Counted from the stretch's first letter, positions 19,970-29,039 are shown. The stretch: 64,000 nt of DNA from Bryobacteraceae bacterium (GCA_041394945.1 JAWKHH010000004.1:868001-932000); one strand, 5' to 3'. Notes: generated by a model not told the origin, from the letters alone. Made by a program: numbers and translations.

Positions 19970-21112
19970 TTATCGGTTGGTGGCTTGGATGACCGGAAGG
20001 CGGAACAGGCGCGACCAGGCGGTGAGCGTGGAGGCCTTCACGGCGGGGATTGATGTGTGTTTGACCCAATGGTCGTTGGAGATGGCGAGGATGAGCGCGG
20101 GGCGTTCGGTGGCGGACTTGAGGATGAGCCAGGGGAGGAGTTGCTCGTAGCAGACGAGGATGGCGGCGCGGTGGCCGGCGATCTCGAGTGTGCCAGCGCC
20201 GAAGGGGGTGATGGGCATCGACGCCATCGGCGTCAGCGGGTTCCACATGATGATCGGGACGGGGATTCGTTGGAAGAATGGTGCGGCGGTGGTGGCGCCT
20301 CGGACGAGGATGGCGTTGCGGTGGTCGAGTCCGGCGCCGACCACGAGGGTCTTGCCGGTGGCGCGGGCTTGGGTGATGGTCGATTGCCAGTAGGCTTCGG
20401 TGGCCTCGGTCCAGTTGGCTACGATGAACTCGGGGAAGACGATGGCTCGCTTCGTGGACTGGCGGGCGAGGCGTTGGAAGGTTTCGGAGGCTTGGAACTC
20501 TGGGGCGGGATCGGCGGGGTCGGTCATGCGGCCGAGCTCGGAATGGACGCCTTCCCAGTCGGTGGGTGGCCCCGATTGGCCGGGCCATGTGAGGTTGGCG
20601 ACGAGGGCGCAGACCAGCGCAACCGCGCCCGCCGCGAGGCGGTGGAGGACGGCGTAGGCAGTGAGTCCGATAAGGAGCGCGAGTCCGAACCAGGACCAGC
20701 CGGGGAAAAGGAGTCCGGCGGCGCTGAGGGGCGAGGCCCAGCCGATGATTCCGATGGGCGGCAGGATGGAGAGCGCGAAGGCGAGGGGAACTCGATACCA
20801 GATGTTGCGGCGGATGTCGGTCCAGCAGGCGGTCCACGGGAGGGTGAGGAGAAGGCTCGGGGTGAGCCAGTAGATGGTGGACTGCCACGTTGGAGGCGCG
20901 GGATCGAAGTAGGAGAGCGCGGCGGAGATGATGGGCCAGCTTGCTGCGGCGTAGTAGGCGAAGGCGATGGTGAATGCCTGCCAGCGAGTGGGCTGGAGGA
21001 ACGCGAGGACGGGGACGCCGGCGCTGAGCGGGATCAGCCATGGGTTGCCTTGCCATGCGAACCAGCCGATGGCGGCGGCGGTGGCGCACTCGTAGATCCA
21101 TGGCAGCGTCAT
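19970..21112 (-). CDS. traB: Conjugal transfer protein TraB (Lnt/nitrilase-like membrane protein)
   Basis: The 380-residue protein has an N-terminal part with about six membrane helices, as in apolipoprotein N-acyltransferase. A carbon-nitrogen hydrolase domain follows, with IVFPEFIVANW (catalytic Glu) and AAILVCYEQLLPW (catalytic Cys). This matches TraB of RP4/Ti-type and ICE transfer systems. Its start overlaps the traF stop by 4 bp (ATGA), supporting a traF-traB unit. Confidence 0.85.
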   Translation of the reverse strand: MTLPWIYECATAAAIGWFAWQGNPWLIPLSAGVPVLAFLQPTRWQAFTIAFAYYAAASWPIISAALSYFDPAPPTWQSTIYWLTPSLLLTLPWTACWTDIRRNIWYRVPLAFALSILPPIGIIGWASPLSAAGLLFPGWSWFGLALLIGLTAYAVLHRLAAGAVALVCALVANLTWPGQSGPPTDWEGVHSELGRMTDPADPAPEFQASETFQRLARQSTKRAIVFPEFIVANWTEATEAYWQSTITQARATGKTLVVGAGLDHRNAILVRGATTAAPFFQRIPVPIIMWNPLTPMASMPITPFGAGTLEIAGHRAAILVCYEQLLPWLILKSATERPALILAISNDHWVKHTSIPAVKASTLTAWSRLFRLPVIQATNR

Positions 21113-21630
21113 CGCTGGCCTCCGGGGTTGTATGTGAAGACTGGCTTGAGCCGGGCACGGATGGCGGTGAGCGGGATGGGTCCGAGGTAGCGACTGTCGT
21201 AGGAACCTTTGTTGTAGGTGGACGCGACCCAGACGTGTCCGGAGTCTACGACGTATGCGCCGAAGGGCCAGGGGGTGAGTTCGCGTCCTTGGCTGTCGCG
21301 GAAGAGCGGCGCGGTGTTGGGGAGGACTCGACCGTTGACGACGATGCCCGCGGGCGTGGTTTCAACGATGTCGCCTTCGGTGGCGACGATCGGTTTGAGG
21401 AGCGGGGCTTCGCCGTCCGGGCAGGACCAGCTTCGGCCACGGTAGCCGCGTCCGGTGGATTCGATGGCGGCGAGGCCGGTGGGGCAGAATTCGATCAGAC
21501 GGGCCGACGGATCGGGGGTTGTGCGGTAGATGCCGAGGGGGAGCGAGTAGGTCGCGTTCAGGCGCAGTCCGCCGACGCCGAACGCGGCGACGAGGGCGGC
21601 GCTACACAGGCCAGGCGTCACCCAGTTCAT
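21109..21630 (-). CDS. traF: Conjugal transfer signal-peptidase-like protease TraF
   Basis: The 173-residue S26-family protease has one N-terminal membrane span, the catalytic Ser29 in NATYSLPLGIYR, and the general base Lys79 in LLKPIVATEGD. The C-terminal box DSRYLGPIPLTAI is typical of TraF. In RP4-type systems TraF matures the pilin TrbC; no trbC is visible in this window. The ATG at 21630 lies inside the end of ssb (29-bp overlap), and the stop overlaps traB. The longer open frame upstream is a shadow of ssb and traG. Confidence 0.9.
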   Translation of the reverse strand: MNWVTPGLCSAALVAAFGVGGLRLNATYSLPLGIYRTTPDPSARLIEFCPTGLAAIESTGRGYRGRSWSCPDGEAPLLKPIVATEGDIVETTPAGIVVNGRVLPNTAPLFRDSQGRELTPWPFGAYVVDSGHVWVASTYNKGSYDSRYLGPIPLTAIRARLKPVFTYNPGGQR

Positions 21631-22021
21631 CGGGGTGCTCCTCTTGCGGCGGCGGTGCGGGCTCTTCGCCGGGCTTGTTGTCGCTGACGTCGACTTGGTT
21701 CTTGGCGAGCTTGGCGACGGTCCGCGCGACCACTTCGTAGACGCGGCGCTTGGCGCCGTCGGCGGGCGTGAACTCGCGGATCTGGAGGCTGCCGTCGACC
21801 AGCACGTTGTCGCCTTTCTCCCATTGCTCGACGAGGTCAGCGAGGCGGCCGTAGGCGACGACGGCGTGCCAGTTGGTGTGCGTCTGCTCCTGCTTCTCCG
21901 CGTCGGTGAATTTGTAGCCCTCGGCGAGCCGCGCGTTGGCGACCTTGGTACCGGAGGGCAAAAAGCGGACGGTGGGCTTCGCTCCGAGGAAGCCGGCGAT
22001 CTCAATCGTGTTCTTCTGCAT
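21602..22021 (-). CDS. ssb: Single-stranded DNA-binding protein, element-encoded
   Basis: The 139-residue protein shows an OB-fold of the SSB type: IEIAGFLGAKPTVRFLPSGT, WHAVVAYGRLADLVEQWEKG and NVLVDGSLQIREF. It has a short acidic tail ending DELGDAWPV, not the canonical DDDIPF tip. It probably protects transferred single-stranded DNA. It lies 6 bp after traG and overlaps traF. Confidence 0.9.
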   Translation of the reverse strand: MQKNTIEIAGFLGAKPTVRFLPSGTKVANARLAEGYKFTDAEKQEQTHTNWHAVVAYGRLADLVEQWEKGDNVLVDGSLQIREFTPADGAKRRVYEVVARTVAKLAKNQVDVSDNKPGEEPAPPPQEEHPDELGDAWPV

Positions 22022-22027
22022 GGTTTG

Positions 22028-24049
22028 TCAAAGCTCCTTTTGATTGCGGTCCATTCCGAGTTGTTCGTAGAAGCCGTCGACTCCGCCGGCGGCTGCCTCG
22101 GGTTTGCTGATGATGTTCGCGGTTCGATCCGGCGGGCGCTGCGTTCGCACCTGCTTGCTTTCGATGGCGAGGAAGCGGGTGGGCGGCTGCTCGGCGGCGC
22201 GCATGGCGAACTCGGGGTCGGCGAAGTACAGAATCTGCTTGCCGTAGATGGGGTAGTGGCCGGCGACGAAGATGAGCATGTCGCCGGGGGCGACGATTCG
22301 TTCGGTATCGCCATCGCGGCGCTTGGCGGCGGGTCGCAGGCGGAGAACTTCATCGGGCGTCATCAACGGGCGTTCGACCTGCTCGACGCTGGCGTTGACG
22401 TGATCGAGGATGGGCGCGACCCGTGAGCCGGAGAAGTTGAACGTGGCCTTCTGAATGGTCTTGCTGCCGGTCATCTTCGAGAGAAGCTCGGCGGTGTCGT
22501 ACTGGTTGGGCGCGTAGGCTACGCGGACGTGGCAGTTCGAAACGATGCTTTCGTTGGGTCCGTACTCGTCGACGATTTGGCGGATGTCTTGCGTGATGAG
22601 GTAAGCCTTGAGTCCGTAGCCGGCCATGTAGGAGAGGGCGTCGGCGAAGACTTCCATGCGCTTGAGGCTGGGAAACTCGTCGATCATGAAGAGCAGGCGG
22701 TGGCGGTTCTTCTTCTGCTCTGCGCCTTCGAAATCCATGCGCTCGGTGAGGCGGTTGACGATCATGGTGAAGATCAAGCGCATAAGGGGACGGAGGCGGA
22801 TCTTGTCCGATGGCGGGACGACGAGGTAGAGGGAGACGGGTTCGGTGTGATCGACGAGGTCGCGGATGGTGAAGTCACTGGCGGCCGTGTTGCGGCTGAC
22901 GAGCGGGTCGCTGTAGAGGGTGAGGGCGGTCTTGGCCGTCGAGAGGACGCCGCTGAAGTCCTTGTCCTCTTTGTCGAGCATCTCCTGGACCTTTTCCCGC
23001 ACCACGGGGTGCGTGGCGGTTTGCTCGCCGGTGTCGAGCTTCCACTTGCGATCGCGGAGAGGGTCATGCGGGTAGTTGAGGAGTTCGGTGAGCGTGTCTC
23101 GGAAGCTTTGGCCGGGGCGGGTGAAGACGCGGGCGAGATCGGCGAGGCAGGCTTCGCGCTTTTCGGCTGCGGCGGCGTAGCAGACGTGGAGGATCATGCC
23201 GGTGGTGATGGAGGCGGCAGCGTCTTGCCAGTAGCGCTCCATCGGGCTGTCTTCTCCGGTTCGGACGATCATGTCGGCGACGTTCTGCGCGTCCGATACA
23301 TCGCGTGCGGTGCCGACGCGGACTTCGGCGAGCGGGTTGAATCGCGATCCGTTGCCGTCTTCGACGGGCGAGAACTTGAAGCAGAGATGGCCGCTCTTGG
23401 CGCGGTAGCCGGCGGTCTTGGCCCAGTTCTCGCCTTTGATGTCGTAGACGACGCAGGATTCGGACCAGGCGAGGAGACTGGGGATGACGAGTCCGATGCC
23501 TTTGCCGCTGCGTGTGGGGGCGAAGGCGAGGATGTGCTCGGGGCCGTTGTGGCGGAGATAGTGGAGTCGCTTGGCGGAGTCGTCGAACCAGCCGCCGACG
23601 TAGACGCCTTGCTCGTTGCGGAGGAGTCCGGTGGCGCGGACGTCGTCCGGCACGGCCCAGCGGGCGGAGCCGTGGATGTCCTCTGTATTTTCGGTGAGCT
23701 TGCGCGTGCGGCGTAGGTTGATGGTGTAGACGACGGCGACTGTGATGCTTGCGCCGAGGACGACGAGGAGGGTTCCGAGGAGGATGGGCTGGCGGATGCG
23801 TGCGTCTTGCGCGCCGCCGTGATGGAAGGTCCAAAGGGCCCATTTCGCTGGGTGGTAGATGGCTTGGTTGGCGATTCGTGCGAGGGGCTCGCCGAGGGCG
23901 GGTTGGTACGCGAGGCGGTGCGCGATGAACTGCGTGGCGGCGGCGTTGGTGACGATGAGCAGGGCCGCGCCGATCGCGAGCGACGTCCAGTTGTAGCCGC
24001 CGACGTGGCCGGGGTCCTGGGGCGTGCGGTAGACGCGGGGTTGCTTCAT
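22028..24049 (-). CDS. traG: Type IV coupling protein TraG/VirD4
   Basis: The 673-residue protein is a full-length coupling protein. It has two N-terminal membrane spans (about 23-45 and 88-110), Walker A APTRSGKGIGLVIP with K183, the SCVVYDIKGENWAKTAGYR motif and Walker B LLFMIDEFPSLKRM. The hexameric ATPase links a relaxosome to a type IV channel. Its start overlaps the end of the ardC remnant by 4 bp. A degenerate second copy of its C-terminal part lies at 32.4-32.76 kb. Confidence 0.95.
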   Translation of the reverse strand: MKQPRVYRTPQDPGHVGGYNWTSLAIGAALLIVTNAAATQFIAHRLAYQPALGEPLARIANQAIYHPAKWALWTFHHGGAQDARIRQPILLGTLLVVLGASITVAVVYTINLRRTRKLTENTEDIHGSARWAVPDDVRATGLLRNEQGVYVGGWFDDSAKRLHYLRHNGPEHILAFAPTRSGKGIGLVIPSLLAWSESCVVYDIKGENWAKTAGYRAKSGHLCFKFSPVEDGNGSRFNPLAEVRVGTARDVSDAQNVADMIVRTGEDSPMERYWQDAAASITTGMILHVCYAAAAEKREACLADLARVFTRPGQSFRDTLTELLNYPHDPLRDRKWKLDTGEQTATHPVVREKVQEMLDKEDKDFSGVLSTAKTALTLYSDPLVSRNTAASDFTIRDLVDHTEPVSLYLVVPPSDKIRLRPLMRLIFTMIVNRLTERMDFEGAEQKKNRHRLLFMIDEFPSLKRMEVFADALSYMAGYGLKAYLITQDIRQIVDEYGPNESIVSNCHVRVAYAPNQYDTAELLSKMTGSKTIQKATFNFSGSRVAPILDHVNASVEQVERPLMTPDEVLRLRPAAKRRDGDTERIVAPGDMLIFVAGHYPIYGKQILYFADPEFAMRAAEQPPTRFLAIESKQVRTQRPPDRTANIISKPEAAAGGVDGFYEQLGMDRNQKEL

Positions 24050-24794
24050 CGCGCGAGTTCCTTGGATTTGGTGCGAGGGTCGGCGGCGCGGAGGAACGCT
24101 TGGTTGTTGGAGTAGGAGACAACGAGGCTGCGGCCGGTTTCGAGGGTGCCGGGGAGGAGGTCCTTGGGATGGGCGACGGCGGATTGTGGGCTGAGCTTTT
24201 GGACGATGTGGCCGGCGGTGGCTCCGATGATCTCGCCGGTGTAGCGACCGCTGTCGGTGTGTGCGGCGTAGAGGCGGGCCTGGTCGCCGAGGACTTCGGT
24301 GGTGAGGGCGCGGGCTTCGATGAGTCCTGCGACTTCGCCATGGAGGATCTTTTCGGTTTCTATGCCGGCGGCGGCGTTGCGGTCCGGCGGCTTGGTGCGC
24401 GTGGCGGGCGTGCGGTGTTCGGTGGCGGAGTCCTTCTCCGTGGTGTTGACCGTTGCGGAGCCGGGCTCGAAGGCGGCGACGTGTTCCGATGTCTCGCGGC
24501 GGAGTGCCTTGTCGACGGACTTGTCTTGTTCGAGCGCGAGGAGGAAGTCTGCGGCGTGGTGGGCGTCCTTGGCGGCGCGGAAGATTTCGTTCTTGTCTTC
24601 GCGGAGGGCGGCGATCCAGGAGGCGACGTAAGCGGCGTGCTGTTCGGGGTTGTGCGGGATACTGCGTTCGGCGGCGAGGAAGACGCTGGCGAGTTCGGCG
24701 CGGAGTTCCTCTTTGGCGTAGTTGGGGTCGCCGAAGGTGTAGGAGTCGGTGAGAGTGGCGCGGTTGAGGCGGGCGGGGTGGCCGGACCAGTGCG
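24046..24794 (-). pseudogene. ardC: 3' fragment of ardC-like antirestriction gene, with KfrB-like C-terminus (interrupted by RIT element)
   Basis: Reading minus-strand from the insertion, the frame gives HWSGHPARLNR, then the zincin-like C-terminal region (YAKEELRAELASVFLAAE, QHAAYVASWIAALREDKNE, IFRAAKDAHHAADFLLAL). It ends with a KfrB-like tail (DSGRYTGEIIGATAGHIV, QSAVAHPKDLL). It fits exactly to the 5' fragment ending HELAH at 28160, restoring the family string HELAHWSGHPARLNR. The 3.4-kb RIT element separates the halves. The stop overlaps the traG start. Without a start codon of its own it is probably not translated as a functional protein. Confidence 0.88.
24790..24794. repeat. Candidate target-site duplication gtgcg, left copy
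   Basis: The same five bases occur at 28160-28164 on the other side of the insertion. Removing the element plus one copy restores the ardC reading frame (codons for L-A-H-W). Confidence 0.55.
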
Positions 24795-24820
24795 TCTTAT
24801 GCCGAGATCGGCATAACGCC

Positions 24821-24851
24821 CATAATGCCGAAACCCGGATTATGCCGCATG
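24821..24851 (+). repeat. Left terminal inverted repeat of RIT element
   Basis: The 31-bp sequence begins cataatgccg and ends tatgccgcatg. Its reverse complement matches 28130-28160 at 30 of 31 positions. A related partial copy (catgcggctgttcggcataa) lies just inside at about 24886-24905. Confidence 0.9.
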
Positions 24852-24905
24852 ACCTCTGCGGGAGGTTGATTCTTCGAGCAGTGGCCATGCGGCTGTTCGG
24901 CATAA

Positions 24906-25895
24906 TCAGAGTCCTTCGAGGAACGCGAGGAGTTGATCGTCGGGCTGGAACCGGCCTGGCGGGGTGGTTGGGGCAGCGACACGAGCGAGCGCCTTTTCTT
25001 TTAGTCGCATGTCGGCATGAATGTAGACCTGCGTGGTCTCCACGTTCTGATGGCCTAGCCAAAGCGCGATCACCGCTTGATCGACGCCATGGTGGAGCAG
25101 GTCCATCGCAGTGCTGTGGCGGAGCGTATGCGGCGTAACCCGCTTGGTGCCGATACTGGGGCATGTGCGCACTGCCGTCAGGCAGTGCTTGCGGACCAGA
25201 TGCTCGAGCGCATCCCGGCTCAGTTGTTCGCCACGGATCGACGGGAACAGTGGGCTGGTCCGATCCCTGTCGCCGATCCACGCCGCCAGCAGCTTGGCCG
25301 TCTCCCTACGAAGCGGCGTAGCGCGTTCCTTCCGGCCCTTGCCCATGCAGCGGATATGCGCGCCGTCTCCGGGCATGACGTCGCTGCATTTGAGGCTGAC
25401 CAGTTCGGACGCCCGCAGGCCAGTTTGGATCGCGAGCAAGAGGAGCGCATGATCGCGCCGTCCCGCCCATGTCGTGCGATCCGGCGCTGCCAGCAACGCC
25501 GCCATCTCGTCCGCGTCCAGGAACGTCACCGCGCGCCTCACATAGCGCTTGTTAGGCATGGCGAGAATGCGCTGGCAGTGCAGCAGCCAAGTAGGATCGC
25601 TCATCGCAACGTAGCGGTAGAACGAGCGGATTGCGGCGAGCCGGGTGTTACGGCTGCGGGCGCTATTTCCGCGCGCAGTCTCGCCATGAGCAAGGAAGTC
25701 GGCGACCAGATCGGCGTCGATATCCTCGACCGTGAGCTTGATCGGCGGCTTATTGCGTCGAACGCTCGCATATTTGAGCAGCAGCCGGAACGTGTCGCGA
25801 TAGCCCGCCACAGTATGTTTGCTCGCCTCCATCTGGACGCACAGCCGATGGGTGAAGAAGCGTTGGACCAGCGCGGACAAGGTCGCGGCGCTCAT
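24906..25895 (-). CDS. RIT element tyrosine recombinase (third of trio)
   Basis: The 329-residue recombinase has an N-terminal SAM-like domain and catalytic residues Arg in QTGLRASELVSL, the box HTLRHSTAMDLL, and LGHQNVETTQVYIH with the nucleophile Tyr. The start at MSAATLSALV overlaps the stop of the middle gene by 4 bp, which decides it over the longer open frame. It is the last gene of the trio. Confidence 0.9.
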   Translation of the reverse strand: MSAATLSALVQRFFTHRLCVQMEASKHTVAGYRDTFRLLLKYASVRRNKPPIKLTVEDIDADLVADFLAHGETARGNSARSRNTRLAAIRSFYRYVAMSDPTWLLHCQRILAMPNKRYVRRAVTFLDADEMAALLAAPDRTTWAGRRDHALLLLAIQTGLRASELVSLKCSDVMPGDGAHIRCMGKGRKERATPLRRETAKLLAAWIGDRDRTSPLFPSIRGEQLSRDALEHLVRKHCLTAVRTCPSIGTKRVTPHTLRHSTAMDLLHHGVDQAVIALWLGHQNVETTQVYIHADMRLKEKALARVAAPTTPPGRFQPDDQLLAFLEGL

Positions 25896-26830
25896 TGGAC
25901 CACCTCCACGATGCCGGTTGCGCGCCCCATAGCCAGATCGAGGAGTTCGGGAACCGCTTCCAGATACCAGAAAGTGTGGGAGGGATCGGTATGGCCCAGA
26001 TAGGTCGTCAGCTGGATCATCTCTCGGGCTGGATCCTTGCCCGCCTGATACCAGCCGATCATCGTTCGCACCGCGAAGGTGTGACGAAGATCGTGTATAC
26101 GTGGTCCCCGGCCATGCCGGCAATACTGTTGACCGTCCCGCAACCCGATCTGCTGGCTGACGCGTGCAAAGTTGTAGCGCGCGGTGCAGTCGGTCAACCG
26201 CGTTCCCTTCTCGGTGACGAAGAACGAGGGCGCGGTACCTCTGATCAACCGATCGCGCTCAGCAGCATAGGTGGCGAGTTGCAGCACTACGCTCGGATCA
26301 AGCGGAAGCAGCCGTTCCCGGCCAAGCTTGCCGCGTCGCACGCGCAACACTCCGGCATCGGCATCGAGGTCGTTGTCGTCGAGCGCCAGCGCCTCACTGA
26401 TCCTGAGCCCAGTGACGGCGAGCAGCCCGAACAGGGTCGAGCAGGTCAACGCGCGCAGGCCATAGATCGATGGCAGCGCCCTGGCCGCCGTGATGATCGC
26501 CGCGGTCTCGGCCTCGCTGTAGATGTGGGGGCGCTGCCGCGTATATCGGTGCGGCAGCAGTCCGCGCGGCGGGGATTCATGGGCGGGATCGACGCCGCTC
26601 AGCCATTGCGTGAACAGCCGCACCTTTCCGAGCCGGGCCGATCGCGTCGACATGCCCGCCTTGGGCAAGCCCGCATCCCAACGCAAGAACAGCGCTGTAC
26701 TTACGTGCGAAGCGCCTTCTTGGTCGACGAACCGGGCGAAGCGACGGAGTATCCGCTCATCGTTGCGAAGGTCGTAGCCGAGGCTGCGGCGGATGCTCAG
26801 GTAGCTGTCGAGCTGGAGGGCGATGCTCAT
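25892..26830 (-). CDS. RIT element tyrosine recombinase (second of trio)
   Basis: The 312-residue tyrosine recombinase starts MSIALQLDSYLSIRRSLGYD. Catalytic features are Arg in AVTGLRISEALAL, the box HDLRHTFAVRTMI and YLGHTDPSHTFWYLE with the nucleophile Tyr. Four-base overlaps at both ends couple it to the first and third recombinases. Confidence 0.9.
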   Translation of the reverse strand: MSIALQLDSYLSIRRSLGYDLRNDERILRRFARFVDQEGASHVSTALFLRWDAGLPKAGMSTRSARLGKVRLFTQWLSGVDPAHESPPRGLLPHRYTRQRPHIYSEAETAAIITAARALPSIYGLRALTCSTLFGLLAVTGLRISEALALDDNDLDADAGVLRVRRGKLGRERLLPLDPSVVLQLATYAAERDRLIRGTAPSFFVTEKGTRLTDCTARYNFARVSQQIGLRDGQQYCRHGRGPRIHDLRHTFAVRTMIGWYQAGKDPAREMIQLTTYLGHTDPSHTFWYLEAVPELLDLAMGRATGIVEVVQ

Positions 26831-28050
26831 TGCACGCCTCCCTCGACCGGCCAAGGCTGCGCGATCGACCGCAGCCCGTCGATGTCGAGCCGGGCGTATA
26901 TCATCGTCGATGACCGCGAGCGGTGCCGCAGCACATCGCGCACCTCGTCAAGCGACGCGCCAGCGTTCACAAGCCGGGTCGCAAGGCTATGACGCAGCAC
27001 GTGAGATCCCACATAGGGAGTGACAGGCTGCTGGCCGGTCGCCGCCAGCGCGTCCTTGACGATGGCATTGAGGATCTGCCCGTCCTTGAACGCACGGTGT
27101 GGCGCGCGGTGCGATACGAACATCTCGCGACAGGTAGTCGAGCCGCGTTCTTCGCGCAAATACCGGCTCAGCGCCTCGCCCACCTCGCCGGAGATCGGGA
27201 CACGGTCATGCCGCTCGCCCTTGCCGCGCACCAGCAACTCGCCCGCGCGCCAGTCGATGTCGTCGAGCCGGATCGCGATCACCTCGTGAGCACGCAGACC
27301 GAGCCGCGCCATCAGCAGCAACATCGCATAGTCACGCGCGCCGTGCCGGGGATTGCCGCGCACCGAGGCGAGCACCGCCTCCACCCCAGCCGGCGACAGG
27401 TGCCGGGGCAACCGAGCATCCCATCGTTGTGCAGTCTTCGGAATGCTGAGCGCGAGGTTGGTCGCCGTCGCCCCGCGCGCGAACAGGTATTGGAGGAACG
27501 TCCGCAGGTGCGTCGTCACCGTCTTGTCGCGAAAGAGCGCGCGGCGTGCCATCACATGCTGCACGAAGTTGGTGGCGTCGGCAGCGCGCAGCCGTGTCAG
27601 GTCGAATGTTTGATTCCCGAAGCAGTGATCGAGGAACCGGTTCGCAAAGCCCAAGGTGTGCCCGACAGTGCGTTGGCTCAGGCCCCGTTGCTTGACCAGA
27701 TAAATCTCGAAGTCCGCCAACAACGTCGCTCGCGCGGTCTGCGCTTCGGTCAGCGGAGTCGGCTTCGCCACACCGATCTCAATGAGATGAGCGGCGAACC
27801 GCTGAGCGAGATTATGTGGACCGATCCGGCCGGACTTTCGTGGCACCATCCTTCCCAGCCGCTCGGCTATGTCGGGCGTCAATGCGGAAGGCTTAATCCT
27901 CTCCACGTCCATCAACCGCCCAAGCTTCCGCACGAGTTGGCGATAGATCTTGATGGTCCCCGCCTTGTAATGGGCGACGGCAAAGCTTTCGGCGAACGAG
28001 TCCAGATAAGGATCGACGCAAGTGTATTGATTATCGGGCATAGTCTTCAT
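26827..28050 (-). CDS. RIT element tyrosine recombinase (first of trio)
   Basis: The 407-residue recombinase (start MKTMPDNQYTC chosen; an ATG at 28104 would add 18 residues) has an extended N-terminal domain. Its catalytic domain contains RLGLRAHEVIAI, SHVLRHSLATRLV and LRHRSRSSTMIYARLD, where His in the usual LGH box is preceded by Arg. It is the promoter-proximal gene of the trio. Confidence 0.88.
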   Translation of the reverse strand: MKTMPDNQYTCVDPYLDSFAESFAVAHYKAGTIKIYRQLVRKLGRLMDVERIKPSALTPDIAERLGRMVPRKSGRIGPHNLAQRFAAHLIEIGVAKPTPLTEAQTARATLLADFEIYLVKQRGLSQRTVGHTLGFANRFLDHCFGNQTFDLTRLRAADATNFVQHVMARRALFRDKTVTTHLRTFLQYLFARGATATNLALSIPKTAQRWDARLPRHLSPAGVEAVLASVRGNPRHGARDYAMLLLMARLGLRAHEVIAIRLDDIDWRAGELLVRGKGERHDRVPISGEVGEALSRYLREERGSTTCREMFVSHRAPHRAFKDGQILNAIVKDALAATGQQPVTPYVGSHVLRHSLATRLVNAGASLDEVRDVLRHRSRSSTMIYARLDIDGLRSIAQPWPVEGGVQ

Positions 28051-28129
28051 GCTCTCGCTTGCCGGAGCAACGAAGTTTATGCCGAATTGGCGCAGCCGGA
28101 TCATGCTGCCAATCGCACCGTTTTGAAAC

Positions 28130-28160
28130 CATGCGGCATAGTCCGGGTTTCGGCATTATG
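28130..28160 (-). repeat. Right terminal inverted repeat of RIT element
   Basis: This is the reverse complement of 24821-24851 with one mismatch in the middle. The ardC 5' half reads directly into it after the HELAH codons. Confidence 0.9.
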
Positions 28161-28790
28161 TGCGAGTTCGTGGAGGGCAGTGCCGTAGTAGTCGGCGGGG
28201 TTGGCGAAGGCGCGGTGGGGCGGGAGGTGGATGGAATCCGAGGTGCGGCTGTAGAAGGCGCGGTCGCGCTGATCGTGGTGGAGGTCGGCGCCGGAGTTGG
28301 CGAGGATCTGCTCGGCGGCTTGGACGGCTTCCCATGCGGGCGTCTGGCGGGGCTGGTGCGCGGGGATTCCTTCGATTTGTTGGGCGTTGAAGACGGTGTA
28401 GACGCGGTGGATGGGGGTGCGTGGGTCGCGGGTGTGGGCAGCTTCGCGGTCGTTGGTGGCGTCGGTGTCGGGTTGGGTGTGGTCGGGGAATTGCCAGAAC
28501 TCGATGTGGGTCCCCTTCTCGCCCTTCTTGACGTGCCAGCCGTTCTCTTCGGCTTGGCGGAAGGTGAGCCAGCGGGGGTCCTCGAAGCCCCTGCGGACGC
28601 CGGCGGCCATGAGGTGGAGGGCGTTGCCGCCTCGGTAGGCTTTGTTGGTGGTGGGGTTGTGGGGGAGGGCGAAGGCCTTGTCCGGGTCCCAGGGTTTCTG
28701 CCAGGGGGCGGTGCCTTTTTCGAGCATGGCGATGATGGAGTCGGTGACTTCCTGGCGGAAGTCGCGCTTGGTGGGGGCGTCTTCGGGCAT
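28160..28790 (-). pseudogene. ardC: 5' fragment of ardC-like antirestriction gene
   Basis: The fragment starts MPEDAPTKRDFRQEVTDSI with an AAGGAG ribosome-binding site. It covers the N-terminal ssDNA-binding domain of ArdC (APWQKPW, RGGNALHLMAAG, DPRWLTFRQAEENGWHVKKG) up to the zincin helix YYGTALHELAH. It then runs into the RIT element, where a stop occurs at 28101 after about 20 foreign residues. The 229-residue product keeps HELAH but loses the third ligand region, so antirestriction or peptidase activity is doubtful. The N-terminal domain might still be made. Confidence 0.88.
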
Positions 28791-28794
28791 GGGG

Positions 28795-28902
28795 CTAGCT
28801 CCTTTCGTCGAAGTCGGGGTCGGGGGTTTCGGTTTCGAAGCCGGAGCCGGTGAGGGGTTCGGCTGCGAGGTCTTCGAGAGTGGGTTGGTGTTGATCGGGC
28901 AT
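28795..28902 (-). CDS. Small acidic protein upstream of ardC
   Basis: The 35-residue frame MPDQHQPTLEDLAAEPL... has a very clear ribosome-binding site (aaaggag, 5 bases before the ATG). Its stop codon lies inside the ribosome-binding site of ardC, so the two would be coupled. It is strongly acidic with no Cys or Lys. No family is recognised; it may be only a leader for the transfer operon. Confidence 0.55.
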   Translation of the reverse strand: MPDQHQPTLEDLAAEPLTGSGFETETPDPDFDERS

Positions 28903-28928
28903 ATCCGCTCCTTTCGCGCTCGCTATAT

Positions 28929-28953
28929 ACCGTGCGGTGTACACTTGTACGGT
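28929..28953. promoter_or_regulatory. Candidate operator in divergent intergenic region
   Basis: Between the transfer operon (minus) and the DUF433 gene (plus), the sequence accgt-N15-acggt forms an inverted repeat around gtacacttgtac. A tatata box adjoins it on the left. Position and symmetry suggest a repressor site, but no regulator can be named. Confidence 0.35.
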
Positions 28954-29039
28954 GATTATGCACGACGTCGGCGGGTGTGTCAAGAAGGGCATGCTTGCCC
29001 CCGTTCTCGACGCTACACTGGGATCGAGGATCCTGACCT

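Larger units (their letters stand above)
24795..28159. mobile_element. RIT (recombinase-in-trio) element inserted in ardC
   Basis: Three tyrosine recombinase genes overlap one another by 4 bp and run in the same direction. They are bounded by 31-bp inverted repeats (24821-24851 and 28130-28160) and lie inside a gene whose two halves rejoin perfectly at protein level. A five-base candidate target duplication (gtgcg) flanks the insertion. This is the organisation described for RIT elements. The left end carries about 25 bp more than the right outside the repeat, including the palindrome tatgccgagatcggcata, so the exact left boundary is slightly uncertain. Confidence 0.88.

Noticed and set aside
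24046..25281. 411-codon minus-strand frame as one gene
   Set aside because: Its first part is RIT recombinase DNA in a wrong frame and only the last 249 codons are ardC; it is an insertion junction.
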